64,000 nucleotides of DNA from Beroe forskalii (taxonomy: Eukaryota; Ctenophora; Nuda; Beroida; Beroidae): positions 124,001 through 188,000 of the forward strand of contig WFMF01000080.1 in the NCBI GenBank assembly GCA_011033025.1. Direction: 5' to 3'. Under the pieces are notes generated by a model. It was not told where the DNA came from, made no database searches, and saw only the letters and a program-made list of their open reading frames with translations. This document shows positions 14,701 through 26,900 of the stretch, piece after piece. Numbering within the stretch: position 1 is the stretch's first letter; each line of letters begins with the position of its first letter. A program made the translations under genes and the position numbers.

Positions 14701-15640
14701 TTAGATTTAAGATGGCATTCTCATTATTAATATCAAGAATGTTGAGACTTGTATAATTATGCGAGGTAGTATTAGAGGAGTCAGTAGAAACCTGTGAAGT
14801 AGTTATTTGAGAAGAATTTAGATTTTTGAAACATAAATCATGTACGTTGATAGTATGTACATTAGACATGAGGTCACAATCGATATATCTATCGTTTAGT
14901 CCGTAAGGATAACAAGTACGAAGTAACGACATATAGAAGCGTTCTAATGCCCTTCTCTGTGAAGTAATGTTAGGGTCTTGTTTTCCATTAGGTAGTATTC
15001 CATCGCCTACGAGGTTATGTATAAGTTGTACAGAAAACCCATTTTTCTTACAGTAGTGGTTTTGACTAAAATGGCTACAAAGTAATTTATTACCCGAGAT
15101 GGTTCCAATAGCAGTATTAAGGGAGGACCTATGCCCATTAATGCGTTTATGTAATTCTTGTCCAGTTTCTCCTATATATTGCACATGACAACCATTACAT
15201 GTTAATAGATAAATAGCATTCTTGGTTTTGCAGGAAAGGGGACTATAGCTGATATGATAAACTCGACCTGTAATAGTGCTTCGAAAGAAGTGGGAGGTAT
15301 TATAGATAGGACACGTTAAACAATTAGGGGATCCACATACTTGTATTAAGCTGTTACAGTTAGTTGGATGTGTAGTGTTCAAAGAGTTGACTTTTGAGTT
15401 GATAATATTTGTACAAGTAACTGCAGATCTCGCAGGCAAACAGCAATGTGGAAGGATATTGCATATAAGGACAGGTGTTGGAGGTGAGGGCTGTGACGTA
15501 ATAGAAGAAGATGAGGCCACATTACTATTTGTTGATTGTTGGGATAGATTTTGTGTGTTAATCATTTCATGACTGGGGGACTGTATACCCCCTAGAATTA
15601 ATGCGGTGTAAATACAAAAACCTAGAAGTTGCACCGTCGA
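11744..15640 (-). mobile_element. Penelope-like retroelement, N-terminal GIY-YIG (Naiad-type), copy 1
   Basis: A minus-strand retroelement with the permuted order endonuclease, CxC linker, reverse transcriptase. Published Naiad/Chlamys elements have this order, whereas canonical Penelope elements carry GIY-YIG at the C-terminus. The 3' boundary at 11744 is set by loss of similarity to the second copy at 60279. The 5' end is only approximate (upstream of the start codon at 15571). The 3' UTR has two TTGTTGTTG tracts (12350-12400) and a small hairpin GTGCGTAC...GTACGCAC (12060-12080). Homology to copy 2 is nearly base-for-base, so activity is or was fairly recent. Confidence 0.9.
12504..15571 (-). 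CDS. PLE polyprotein: GIY-YIG endonuclease plus reverse transcriptase, one frameshift
   Basis: The likely start is the Met at 15571 (MINTQNLSQ); an in-frame extension to 15634 also exists. Numbering below counts from that longer start. A Cys cluster CGSPNCLTC lies at about residues 100-109. The GIY-YIG core follows (AIYLL, then QYIGETGQ with HKRINGHR, about 140-168), then a CSHFSQNH His/Cys pair and a Glu in RRALERF before GLNDR. The CxC motif TCNCNSS with HIITGNLDII lies near 470-495. The RT shows IPKLHKSPIKFRFIVSG, motif A DFSTLYTNLNH, GVPIGDNQAPFQANL and the catalytic RYLDDI. A single missing A in a short A run (T run at 13195-13198) shifts the frame, splitting the product into 13145-15634 and 12504-13181 frames. 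Copy 2 has the extra base, so this could be a real mutation or a homopolymer sequencing error. No in-frame UGA was noticed, so a selenoprotein reading is not needed. Confidence 0.88.
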
Positions 15641-15710
15641 CTAGGCTCCCCAATCCCTACGTGTGGACTGTGTGGACTGTGGGGGCACCTGTCTATCATA
15701 CGCTCTCAAT

Positions 15711-15912
15711 AAATAGGCTATCACAATGGCGTCAATAACATTGTGCGCGCTGCCAAATATCGTTGAAAACAACCGCCTATTTCTTGCGAGCAGGATCTAC
15801 CCTTTCACACAGCTGCTCCAGCAATAGTGCTTACACAACATAGGGCTAAGAATAGACCGGCCCACCGTCATCAACTCACCATGTTAAGCTCTGATAATGA
15901 CGTCATCCCAGT
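15711..15912. repeat. CRE-bearing inverted-repeat element and companion motif
   Basis: AAATAGGC at 15711 and GCCTATTT at 15782 bound a ~72-bp unit holding GGCGTCAATAACATTGTGCG. About 85 bp on, CGTCATCAACTCACCATG and CTGATAATGACGTCATCC (15868-15912) form a second inverted pair around two cAMP-response-element half/full sites. The same two-part arrangement recurs at 25769-25965 and 37142-37345. Confidence 0.6.
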
Positions 15913-16739
15913 TTCCTATCTCACATGATATATCAGGGACTAGGAACCTGTTCAAACACTCGCACTGTGTTTTGTAATCATATGATGAAGAAACGAGGCA
16001 GTAAGGCAGCTAGAGGTTATTATTAAATAGATCCGTGGGTAGCTTAGAATCTTCATATTACTGAAGAGATATTCATGTTGTTTTAAATATTGTAATTTGT
16101 TTTAAATTGTAATTTCGTAAGTGAGCGTTTTCTGAATTTTCTTGCCAATAATATGGAGTGATTTTAATAAATGTGGCATTGTCTCTCATGTTTCAAATGT
16201 GCCCTGCGTTTTGTTTAAAAATAAAGCAATGTTACGTATAACGCTAAATAGATTTTTAAACAGTTCTTAAAATTGCGTTTTTCAATTTGTTTTGTATTGC
16301 TTACCTTTTTGTTTTAAAAGCTGTTTTTTCGTGTTTTGTTTTCCTTGCTGTAAATTAAGGACTTCATGACACAGTATGTAAACTTTATAGGTATTGAATG
16401 TTATTGGCACCCCTTGCATTGCAATACAAGTTTTGATTTCATGTAAAGTTAAGTTTTTTTCCGTAAAACTTTGTCTTTCCTTCTGCTATATTTGGAATTA
16501 ATTTTCGCGTACTTTTCATGAAAATTCAGAGCTTCTAAGCTCCAAGAACTTCCAACCCTACACTACAAAAATCGTGTGTATTAATATACATGATACATTC
16601 TACCAATATAATCATGTTAATTATACATTTTAATTCATATTACCATGAATAAGTATTATACGCTGCTTTTTAATTATATGCTGCTTTTTAACATGTAAAT
16701 TCTCAATATATAATATCCGCTTGTGTGTAGAACCAACTT

Positions 16740-16891
16740 CTCCAGCCGGTATTATAAGATAACACTCTATATGTGTGTACCTGTTAAATTCTTGTCAACA
16801 CGTGACCTCATTGCTGGTGTCACGTGACTATTGTACTGTCAACAGCAGGTCACGTGCCACTCAGACGAAGTCACGTGACCTTGTCACGTGG
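16740..16891. promoter_or_regulatory. Cluster of five CACGTG boxes with a nearby TATA-like box
   Basis: CACGTG occurs five times between 16799 and 16890, mostly as GTCACGTGAC. A TATTATAAGATAA box at about 16749 sits next to CAGCCGG. GTCACGTGAC matches the palindrome bound by bHLH-zip factors of the TFE/MITF/USF type (established knowledge). Regulatory function here is inferred, and no downstream gene was identified. Confidence 0.45.
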
Positions 16892-17037
16892 TCACCCGGC
16901 AGTGTCGTATATGTGCATGACAAAGCTGCCATTATATCGCGTTGTGGAACCTTCTGGAAGCTTTTTTCTGAAGTTCGACAAGAGCTCAAACACGGTATTT
17001 GCTAAGTCGCGCAAGACGTATGATAGAGGCGCTTTGA

Positions 17038-17132
17038 TCGTCATCAACTCACCATTCTAAGGCTTTATAATGACGTCACTTTGAAATGTGATTGCGTTTT
17101 CTGTGCCTTTCTCCACGAGACAGTATTATATA
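17038..17132 (+). promoter_or_regulatory. CRE pair followed by a TATA-like box
   Basis: CGTCATCAACTCACC and TTTATAATGACGTCAC are the two arms of the recurring CRE motif. CAGTATTATATATTCAGCC lies about 45 bp downstream. Distances are like a metazoan core promoter, but no exon was recognised after it. Confidence 0.4.
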
Positions 17133-18044
17133 TTCAGCCAGGAGATGACAGGGGGAATTAACACTGAATCTCACATTCCATTACACTAATGGATATGTAT
17201 GAAGTAGTAGAGTAGTGCGTTTTTAAAATGTTAATATAGAGATATGTAAAAAGCTTTTACTATGCGGTAGGTATCATGATATAATACACAAGTTTTTAGT
17301 TTCCGTCATTAAAGTTTTTTGAACTCCTTAGAATGTGTATAAATTCTTTCATAATGTTTAAGTTGTATATCGTATTGCTTGACCTTTAGGTTCGAAATGA
17401 ATTTGGGGATATTTCGGCTCGCGTTTTTGCGTAATTGCGGAGAAGACTTAGGAATGCGCGCAAGTTTTCATCTACAACTACAGTCTCTCATCGCGATACT
17501 AATTGGAGATAATTTTGTGTTAATTGTCTGGAATGAGGATAGTTTGGAACTTGTTAAATAATAAATGCAATATATATATTTGATATCTAATCATCTAGAG
17601 AATTAACTAACGTAACAGGAATGTTGTGTTATATGTGCTATTCTTTTCATGTTTTCAGATATTGCATGACAACGTAAATTTCATAATAAGCACCGAAATT
17701 GTGAAGCATTATTAGATTATTAATCAGAAATTTAAAATTAAATTTTTTTAAAGTTGAATTTATAATATGTTTTGCCATTTCCCAATCATTATTCCCATGA
17801 GTAAACTTTTCATGAGGTACACTTTCCAACTATCCATACTGCATTATACTATACAGGAGGTACATTAACTGTATCCAATGTACAATGTATGATTTATACA
17901 AAGCCACAAAACAATATTCCTTATAAGCTCCCACTCTCTCTTGAAGCTAATCAAGATATCGAAGTGTATTGTACAATCAGACTGATTGCCATATAGTGCA
18001 ATGTATACTGCACAGAACATGTATACTCGTGTCCAATCAAGCAA

Positions 18045-18485
18045 TGAAAGTCACGTGTCCCCTCTGAAAGTCACGTGTCCCCTTTGAAAGTCACGTTTCC
18101 CCTTTGAAAGTCACGTGACTTCTTGAAAAGTCACGTGTTACATATTATCTGACGTGAGAACATGATTGGTCTGAACGAAACACGTTAATAAGTTCTACTT
18201 TCTAGCTGCATTGGATTGCTTATCATCTTATTATCTTACATGACAGGAGACATACAGAGTGCAATTGTTGTGCACGTGTCACGCGCGCGCAGCACTTGGT
18301 AATATCACGCGCACGTGACTACTCACGCGCCGCGCACGTGACTACTCATGTGTTTTGCACGAGTTGTGCACGTGACCTGTGACTTACTACTGACGTGGGG
18401 TGTACAGTTCGTGACGCAAGGTCACGTGTGTGTGAGGACTTCCTCCACATAATGCAATTACATATTCCGAGCTGGTATATATTTA
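18045..18485 (+). promoter_or_regulatory. CACGTG-rich tract followed by a TATA-like box
   Basis: GAAAGTCACGTG repeats in tandem at 18048-18140. A second group of at least five CACGTG sites embedded in CGCGCG-rich sequence follows at 18271-18427. GAGCTGGTATATATTTATG lies at about 18460-18480. No gene is seen immediately downstream. Confidence 0.45.
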
Positions 18486-19627
18486 TGTGCCTCAAAGAAT
18501 TCCCTACTTGGCGAGGCTTGAGACGTAAGGTCAGATCCTGCTTCCGCTAGACGTTAATGAATCATGAAATTCCGTGAAAATGGAGCGATTACAGTGACTT
18601 ATATACAGTACAGCTCACCACTACAAAACGACCTGGCATCATGTCGCTCAGTATAACAATAGTTTATTGTAAACGCCCTCTTTTCTGAAGTCTGTACTAC
18701 CGGTGCTATTTTTCAATGAAGTCATCGTTGATTGTAATAGAGAAAACACACTGTATGAACTATTTTAGGAGCTGGCCCCTCAAGAAGTATGTGTATTCGA
18801 GTGATTGATCCAGTCTTGAATCTTGATTCTTGATGCCACATGACCACTGAAGAATGAGCTTGTACAATTATAGGAATAACACAAACTAAAAGCATTGTTT
18901 TTAATTTGATTTGCATCACAGAGCTATTTTTGGGAAATAATGATCTGCACGCACGGTCGTTCTGAAGAAAACTTGGTGTATTAGCAGTGTTAAAATTTAC
19001 GGTAAAAATTAAATCCCTTAAATATCTCCGTGAAGACTGGAAATTTCCCAGGCGCGGCCTCTGTGAATAACTGAATAATGAATTACGTTTTACGAAGGAA
19101 CGTTGAATATTTTGTTTGTAGCTGCCTGCTGCGGCAGCTGAAGCAGAAGGAACTAGATTTCCTGTGGAATGTCATTATATTCTGATTCTGATAAGCATAA
19201 TGCTAGATCTCTCTATGATTAGGTAATGCACAAAATATTTGACGGTCGTAACGCGGGAATCCTCATTTCATGAGATCATTATTTGACAATCCAGCAATGT
19301 ATACATTCTGGTGTATATACATCATTCATGCCCCCGGATCATCTCATCAAATTATATATTAAATCACCCTACACACAGCTGTACAGTGTACACACGCCGC
19401 AGTGAAACTTTGTGTAAACATACCAAGAATATTCTGGAATATACATTTGTAAATTAACCGGAGGAATTTGCTGTCCTCCTTGTCACAATATCACACACCC
19501 TGATAAAATTAAATTACCTTCCGTTGGCTTCGTGCCAGAATAGATAAGACATTATATAGGTTGGAATTTTGCCAGGAAATGGACGTTTTAACTATCATCA
19601 TCACGTACACGTACTACACGCCGCGCA

Positions 19628-19707
19628 CGAGAAATAGGCGGTCCAACGTCATCAACTCACTACATCATGATATGATAATGACGTCATCCTACCCGCCTAT
19701 TTCTCGT
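19628..19707. repeat. CRE-bearing inverted-repeat element, near-perfect ends
   Basis: The ends ACGAGAAATAGGCGGT and CCGCCTATTTCTCGT enclose CGTCATCAACTCAC and ATAATGACGTCAT. This copy joins the AAATAGGCGG ends and the CGTCATCAAC/ATAATGACGTCA arms in one ~80-bp palindrome, which shows that the two motifs belong together. Confidence 0.7.
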
Positions 19708-20269
19708 ACAAGTACTACATAGGATGTTACCAACATGCACACCGTGTCTAAGTATTGATGACTTCTTGCAGTGTAATAAAATTACTAATCATATCATGTA
19801 GGAGGGTGATTCTTGGCAAAATATCAAAAAAGAAGTTACACGCCCATGCCCCTGACACATTATTTCCGCTCTTATCAAAGGAAAACGTAATTTTCTGTGC
19901 ACCAAATGAGCCTCTCGAAAATTTTGGGTATTTTTGGCTACTTATATCATTTTAGTATGGCCTCACTTTGGTATGGCCTTTGGAATTTGGTATGTGAACC
20001 TTTGCACCTTGATTGAACATCAGGTGAAACTGTAAGGGGCATCAAACTACTCAGTTTCAGATTCCAATCAAGAAAAACCCCGCCATCACAATTTACAAAT
20101 AACCACGCTATCAGTAGTAAAATCAAATTAAAGTGATTCTAAACCGTCCTGTCAAAACTGTATCTATTCACGATTCAGATGGGTGAGTCTCTACCACCTC
20201 ATAATATAACCCATGATATCCATCTCTCCTAAAACATGCTGTATTCTACAGATTGGGCATTGCCTCACC

Positions 20270-20370
20270 AGCACCCCACTCTACTGTATGATGATGACGT
20301 CACACTAAACTCAACCTCAAACATATTCCTTCTTCTGAGTTATATACTGTTAGCCTGAATATATACCACC
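20270..20370 (+). promoter_or_regulatory. CRE and tandem TATA-like boxes
   Basis: GATGATGACGTCACAC is followed by GAGTTATATACTGTTAGCC and GAATATATACC within 80 bp. This is the same module type as at 17038. Function is inferred. Confidence 0.35.
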
Positions 20371-20530
20371 ACTCAGTACACACGCTGAGCACTGACGTAG
20401 CACTTGTCATTTGCTCAGTAATTTAGTAATTTCACCAAAATACTGCCCGTATGTGTACTGTAATGAGCGCAACTTATCCGACTGAAATTTAGTACGGTCA
20501 GGCAACCTCATTGGGCAACGCACACGTCAT

Positions 20531-20825
20531 GTGACTATGTGAATTGTACCATGTGACTATGGGAACAGTACCATGTGACTATGGAAACAGTGCCACGTGA
20601 CCCTAGCAACAGTAGCACGTGACTATGGAAACAGTACCATCTGACCATAGAAACCATACCGCATGGCCCTAAAAACCATAGCAGGTGACCATAGCAACCG
20701 TACCACGTGACCATAGCAACTGTATCACGTGACCTTAGCAACCGTAGCACGTGACCTTGGATACAGTACCACGTGACCATAGCAACAGAATCACGTGACC
20801 ATAGCAACCATACCATGTGACCCGG
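20531..20825. repeat. 22-bp CACGTGACC minisatellite upstream of a TATA-like box
   Basis: About 13 units of the form GTACCACGTGACCATAGCAA vary between CACGTG and CATGTG. GTAGTATATATAATATATG lies about 45 bp beyond, and CNOT4 exon A lies about 60 bp beyond that. The tract could be an intronic minisatellite or an array of bHLH-zip sites at an internal promoter. Confidence 0.7.
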
Positions 20826-20941
20826 TAAATCTGGAGCTCACTGAAGCTGGTACAAGCTTCAGCTTGTAGTATATATAATATATGTCTAATATTCCCTCTC
20901 CTACTACTTGTTACTAATCGCCCTTATCTCCCTCCCTGTAG

Positions 20942-20988
20942 GAGTATAAGGAGGATCCAGTTAACTTCAAGCCCCTCACATGCGAAGA
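20942..20988 (+). CDS. CNOT4: CNOT4 exon A
   Basis: Reads EYKEDPVNFKPLTCE plus two bases. The acceptor is CCCTGTAG and the donor GTAAGT. It matches the segment just after the RING finger in known CNOT4 (PEDPAVYKPL-like). It is present once only and is not in the second cassette. Confidence 0.85.
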
Positions 20989-23900
20989 GTAAGTACTGCT
21001 GTGACATACATACTGACAAAAAACTCGCACACACACAAACAAACACACGCACACACAGCGCCGTTGTGTGTGTGTGTGTGTGTGTGTATGTGTGTGTTTG
21101 TTTGGGTGTATGCAAGTTTTTTTGGTCGGAATGTATTTGTTTGGTTGTTTATTTGTTCGTGTATTTATTTTCCGTTCTGACTTTATTTCGTTAGTTCTTT
21201 TAATTTCTGTACATTCTTCATGTTGAAATGATAAATCAATACTTTTGAAGCTTTGAAGCTTTCTGTTTTGACAATCCATGATAAATTTTCCTGACAACTT
21301 TTAAATGAGTGTGATATTCAGCCGAGAACATTTTCGTATTTTTTAATTTTGGCCAATTGGCCAAATTCGCTTCATTTCTTGACCTCTATCAGACGCAACG
21401 AATAAGCTGAGAATCGACCCCTTGCCCCTCAGTAATCTGCTGTAAGGATTTTAAAGTCAAATTAAGGAATGTGTTCTCTTGATTTTATTTTGTTGTTTGT
21501 TTCAGTATCGTGCGAATTAAAAATGAGAAGAAGCAGCGGTCATTGGAGAAGAAACAAAAAATGGCTGAAAGTAGAAAGCACCTTTCAGATATCAGGTTAC
21601 TATTTAGTGTTAATTTAGTGTAAATAGTTCTCAATAAAATGCGTGTAATCTAATGAATTTACCTATAATTTCCCTGATTTTTCCTGATTTCTGAAAAAAA
21701 AAATAAATCCACATCCACATCCTCCCACTGCTGGAATATTGTAATTGAACACGGATAAAATTTCAAATTCTTAATCACAATTGTATCGTTCCGCCAAATT
21801 CATAATTTGGTTATCTCGATATGATTTAATTTACACTGGTAATAAGTTGATTAATATTATTAGGTGTGTATGAAAAATGCAGGACTCTAAAAAATTCGAC
21901 CCTCCCCACAATAAAAATTCTTGGAATTGGGAACAACCAGAGAATTTATTCTAATTTCTTAAAAATAGTTAAAAATTGAAAAAGGTGGAAATGGCCCCAA
22001 TAGCATCCTGTCATTTTTCAAAGATTTCTTCACCTTGTAAATCATTAATTCATATCTTGTTTATTAACCAATATAACAATCGTCCTTTTCAGAGTATTGC
22101 AAAGAAACCTTGTATTTGTCACAGGCATCCCTCCTAAACTTGCAGATGTAGAGGTAAGAAGAATATCAAAAAGGGCTTTTTTCAATGCATATCTTCAAAT
22201 TTAATCTTTGATTATTCTGTTAGTGTAACGATAAAATTATAGCTATAAGATTATAATTCGTTTGACTAATTCTTGTCTTTATAAATTGTTTCTCTGATAA
22301 TTGATAAATTGTTGATTGAGTAGAAATGTTTCTTTTGCACACGTTTAAACTCCACGGATATAAATGTGCCAGTCACCTGGCCAGACGTGTTTTCGTTGAT
22401 GTGAAGTACCAATTAAATTTTAATTCTCAATGCACCTAATAGTTTCAAATGGAAACTACGAAAGTGCCAATTTCCAAAATTACAGGTTCCTTAATTTTCA
22501 CGCCTAAAATATTTGGTCACGCGATAAGCGCTGCACATTTCAAACTACGGAGTTTAGAAAATAACAACAAGTGCTTCATTTCCTGTTACTCACCGATCTT
22601 ACTCCTTCAGATTTTGAAAAAGGCAGAGTATTTCGGGCGTTACGGTAAAATACACAAGTGTGTGTTAAACCAACAAGGCCCCGTAGCCACTGCCTACGCC
22701 ACCTATGTCCGCGATGAGGTAAGAGAAATGGTTGAGAAAATCCTCATATTTTGATTTGTTGACCCCTTAAAGGGATACTGAAGTTTTCTGACAAAATTTT
22801 TATTTTTTCTTAAATTCACTTTATTTGAATATTTATATCATAATTAATCGATTGGTGAAATTCCGACACTTCTATCTCCGCCCTATGTGCTATAATAAGC
22901 GTGTGAAATAATTCTGTGGTTAGGCGTGCTACGTCATCACGGGGGTCGGGAGACTGATCATAGGAGAGAGCGCACAGTATAGTGTGAAATTATAGTTTAA
23001 AGTATCAATAAGATGATAAAGTACCGTAAAGTACGAGTTTTTGTTGCATGTTTTTAAATACCTATATTGAATTATTTATGAATATTCCATTAATTATGTT
23101 ATGTAGACTGCTTGAAAATTTGCTCCCAATAATATCATTCTGATTGGCAATCATTGATTGTTTAGCATTTAATAATATAATTGTAACATCGCATTCATTT
23201 AGGAAAGGCAATCCTCCATCTGCTATTCTTCTTTCGAACTATAGTATCTAAGTGTCTATCTAGTTATCTGTAAAGTCGATTACCTATTTTACTATACGAT
23301 CTATCTTATGATTTATCCTTAATTATTAGTGAATGGGAGCAGTATGTTTGAATATTTGGTCATTCGAATTAATACACATAGGTATATAATAGTTCATGTT
23401 TTCCTTCTATAACTTCAAAGTTCACGTTAATTTCAAGGAGTTACTTGTTTGGATCTCGATATACCAATATAATATGGTATGGCACTCCTTCAGGGTTAGG
23501 AACATAGGAAACTTTTCTCTGGCAGCTTTTACAACACAAGATGGTGTATATCGTATTTTCTGTCAATTTCACTCGATGAAATAATGTTTATGAATGATTT
23601 ATGTGCCAAAAATTGCAGATTTGCAAGTTTGCAGCGCCTACCCCTTTTTAATTTTTCACCTAATTTCAGTGTTTTTCGTCATCGACAATAAGTGAGTTCA
23701 AATACCGACTGCAATTGAGACCTTCGAGTCGATAAATTTAGCATCACATAATATACGCTTAGAGCATGGCTGGGAATGCGCTAATATAAATTATTGCACG
23801 AGGCGTAGCCGAGTGCAATAATTTGTATTGTCGCACGAGGAGCAGGCCGAGTGCGACAATACCAAATTATTGCACGAGGCGAAGCCGAGTGCAATAATTT

Positions 23901-26900
23901 TATTAGCGTCATGACCATTTGCCATGCTCTAAGTGTATTAGCCAATGTGAGAAGTGCAATAATACAACTTATTTACACGCCTATAAGTACCCTCAAAATT
24001 GGCTAATATGTGTTAAGCAATAACATAATATTCGCAGCAACGCAAACGTTCTAGATCTCCGTATTCATTGCTTTACTCACACGAACACCACTATTCCACA
24101 GGGTTTTGAAGTCTATTTCTACCCATGTGACCCAGAAGCTTCATAAGTGTGTTTTAGAACTAAATCGACATACATAATAACTAATTCATACTTTATCTAA
24201 GTATCATGAGACTATCAACGTTTTAACAGGCTTTATATTGTAAAATTTACTGTTTATTAATTACAAGCTCGATCGGGGAAATCATGCAGGAAGCAAAATA
24301 AACACTACATTATGGTCTATTAGCACAATATGACACCGATAAATACACTGGGTTACTGCGGTCTAGGTGAACTCTACCCCCGTGATGACGTCGCGACTTG
24401 TTTCGCACCTTGGTGAAAATCCGCTATACTCGCTACATTGAGCATTTTGGAGCATTTTTAATGATCGGAATGCGTTTGTATGGTGAATAGTGATAGTTTT
24501 ATGATGATATTTTGGAAAATAAAATTTTGAGATTTAAAACTTCAGTCATCATATTACGTTAACATGGGTTCGGTTATATTGAAAAAATCCCCATAGTTTC
24601 ATTTTTGAACCCCTTATTTATATTTGGATTATTGTCCCACGTTTCTCGTAAGGTAAACAAAAAGAAATATATCTTTTGCAATGTCCACTGTCCAGTTATG
24701 ATTAAGCATAGCTGCCGAACTGCCCTCCTTTTGGGAGGGCGCCCTCCCATGCCCTCCATTTGCCCTCCTTTCGGACCTTGCCCACCTTTTTGGAGGGCAA
24801 ATCTGAAAAATTACCTATAATTCTGATAATTTACTCACAATTTGAAAATTTGCCTGATATTCACTATCTCAGATCACATTTTTAGTCGTTCCCTAAAAAA
24901 AAGGTCGCCATTTTTTGAAAATTTACCTACCAAGCACTATCTCGGATCGATTTTGAAAATTTACCTATCAAGCACTATCTCGAATCAATTTTTAAAATTT
25001 ACCTACTTAACATGCTTAAAATTTATGCATAAGTCACCGAAAAATCTAAAAATTTACCTAAAATTCTGAAAATTTACCTGTAAATGAGAAAATTTACCTA
25101 ATAGGCACTATCTCGGATTCAATTTTTAGGCGACGTCCAAAAAAAAAAAAAAAAAAAAAAAAAAGGTCGCCATATATTTTCTCAAATACACCCACGGAAA
25201 TTGCCCTCCCTTCAACGCCATTTGCCCTCCCAAATGGGGCAAAAAAGTGCCCTCCCAAAGGATTTTCAAGAGTCGGCAGCTATGATTAAGTTTATAATAC
25301 ATAGATTTGAAAATAATACAAATCTACAGTGTTGGATATTTTAAATAATGTAGTGGCTCATGACCACGGTTTTGTGTTGTTTAACATTAGCTTACATCAC
25401 AGAAAAATAAATATAATATTTATTCGAATCAAGACACGAAAACACGGCACACGTAGCTTTTATTAAGTGTTGTGTACGAGAAACAAATGCAATTATGTTT
25501 TATAGTTTGATTAAAAAAGAAACCATATATGTACTGTATTTTAATAGGACCACCCACTGGACTACTTAGCTTATCCTAATTTAATCTAAAGAACTTAACG
25601 TAAACCATTAGTATGTAGATACTAGATACACCCTTGTTCGAGATAATGTGTGCCTAATGATTAACAAACCGTGCATATATTAGTCATTAATGTAATATCT
25701 TCCATGGTGGTTTGGTTTCTCTTTAAGAAGTAACCTCTGTTATCGTGTTAAAATACGCTCAGAATACGAATAGGCGGTCGCAATGACGTCATTTACTGTG
25801 TGCGCGTTGTCAAATATTGTTGAAAATAACCACCTATTTTTAGCTAGTAGCCCACTGCGTGTTAAGTAGCGTGACGTAACTGCGAATAATATTCACATTA
25901 GTATATTGATGATGTTATTATCAGGGCTTATAATGGTGTGTTGATGACGTCAGAGTGGTCATCATAGGACTGCAACACCTAGTAACCAATGACATTGGAC
26001 TTATGTGAAATGTGGCCCATTGGCACATGTTGAATGATTTAATCATAGCTTCGCTTTCTCTCATGAAATGTATGAAATGAAATGTATGTTGGCGCACTGC
26101 CAGACATCTCAGATGGCCTGTCCCTGAATTAGTTCTGGGTCCTTGCCTCCAAGAATATGGTCTAAGTAGCACATAATTATTTGACATACTTGACATGATA
26201 ATTAATTGACATACGTGACATATAAGTCACACTATCATGCTAAAAGTAGCACTCCAGTGTTCAGGTTCACGGTCATTGATTGGATACCAGCACCTGCATA
26301 GAAAACATACAATCTTCAGGACTGTGCAATAATTGATAGAAAGTATAGCATCGTCTCATTGTCCATTTCTACAGCAACTCAGTAAAAATGATAAACTCAA
26401 TGACAAATGCAAATGCAATTGAATGAAAACTTGTGTCTTCTATCGTCAAAACAAAACTAATTGATCATCCAGACCCACTGAATACGGTCCAAAATATCAT
26501 CAGATGATGATCTAGAAGACACACGAATTTTCAATCAAGTGTATTATCATATGCGGCTTGCCACCGAGTTTGAACACATTTCTCCCATCACTACCAGCAG
26601 AAACTTGTGTACGTGTGTCATTACTTAGAATATACAACATGTCATACAATGTGTGTAGTGAATTGCTTGCTATGTTTTTACACAGCACATGCACTCACGG
26701 TACACTTCTCAACACGCTACTTCAACTCTTGAAAAATATGTACGTTTTCAATGGTTTTGATCTTACGCGAGTTCGAGAAATAAGAGTCGGAAATGTCCGA
26801 GTCGCTCGACACCCTGTATGTACGTGAATTTACTGTTATATTATCGGTATCACGTACGTACAAAATATGAATTCGGCCTGGCTTTCAGAGAACTGTATTA

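Noticed and set aside
11744..15640. Selenoprotein version of a Naiad element
   Set aside because: No in-frame UGA was needed or noticed in the main frame. The only break is a 1-bp frameshift.
11800..20900. CNOT4 RING-finger exons
   Set aside because: Looked for Cys patterns of the CPLC...CGYQIC...CPACR type upstream of exon A and found none. They are probably outside the window.
20868..20942. CNOT4 exon A as a first exon transcribed from the TATA-like box
   Set aside because: It has a pyrimidine-rich acceptor and starts in the middle of a conserved protein segment without a Met, so it reads as an internal exon.
25921..26830. Short frames conserved between the cassettes (LLRPYSWRQGPRTNSGTG and AMFLHSTCTHGTLLNT types)
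   Set aside because: They lie in duplicated introns, so similarity is explained by the duplication. Indels shift their ends, and no domain is recognisable.
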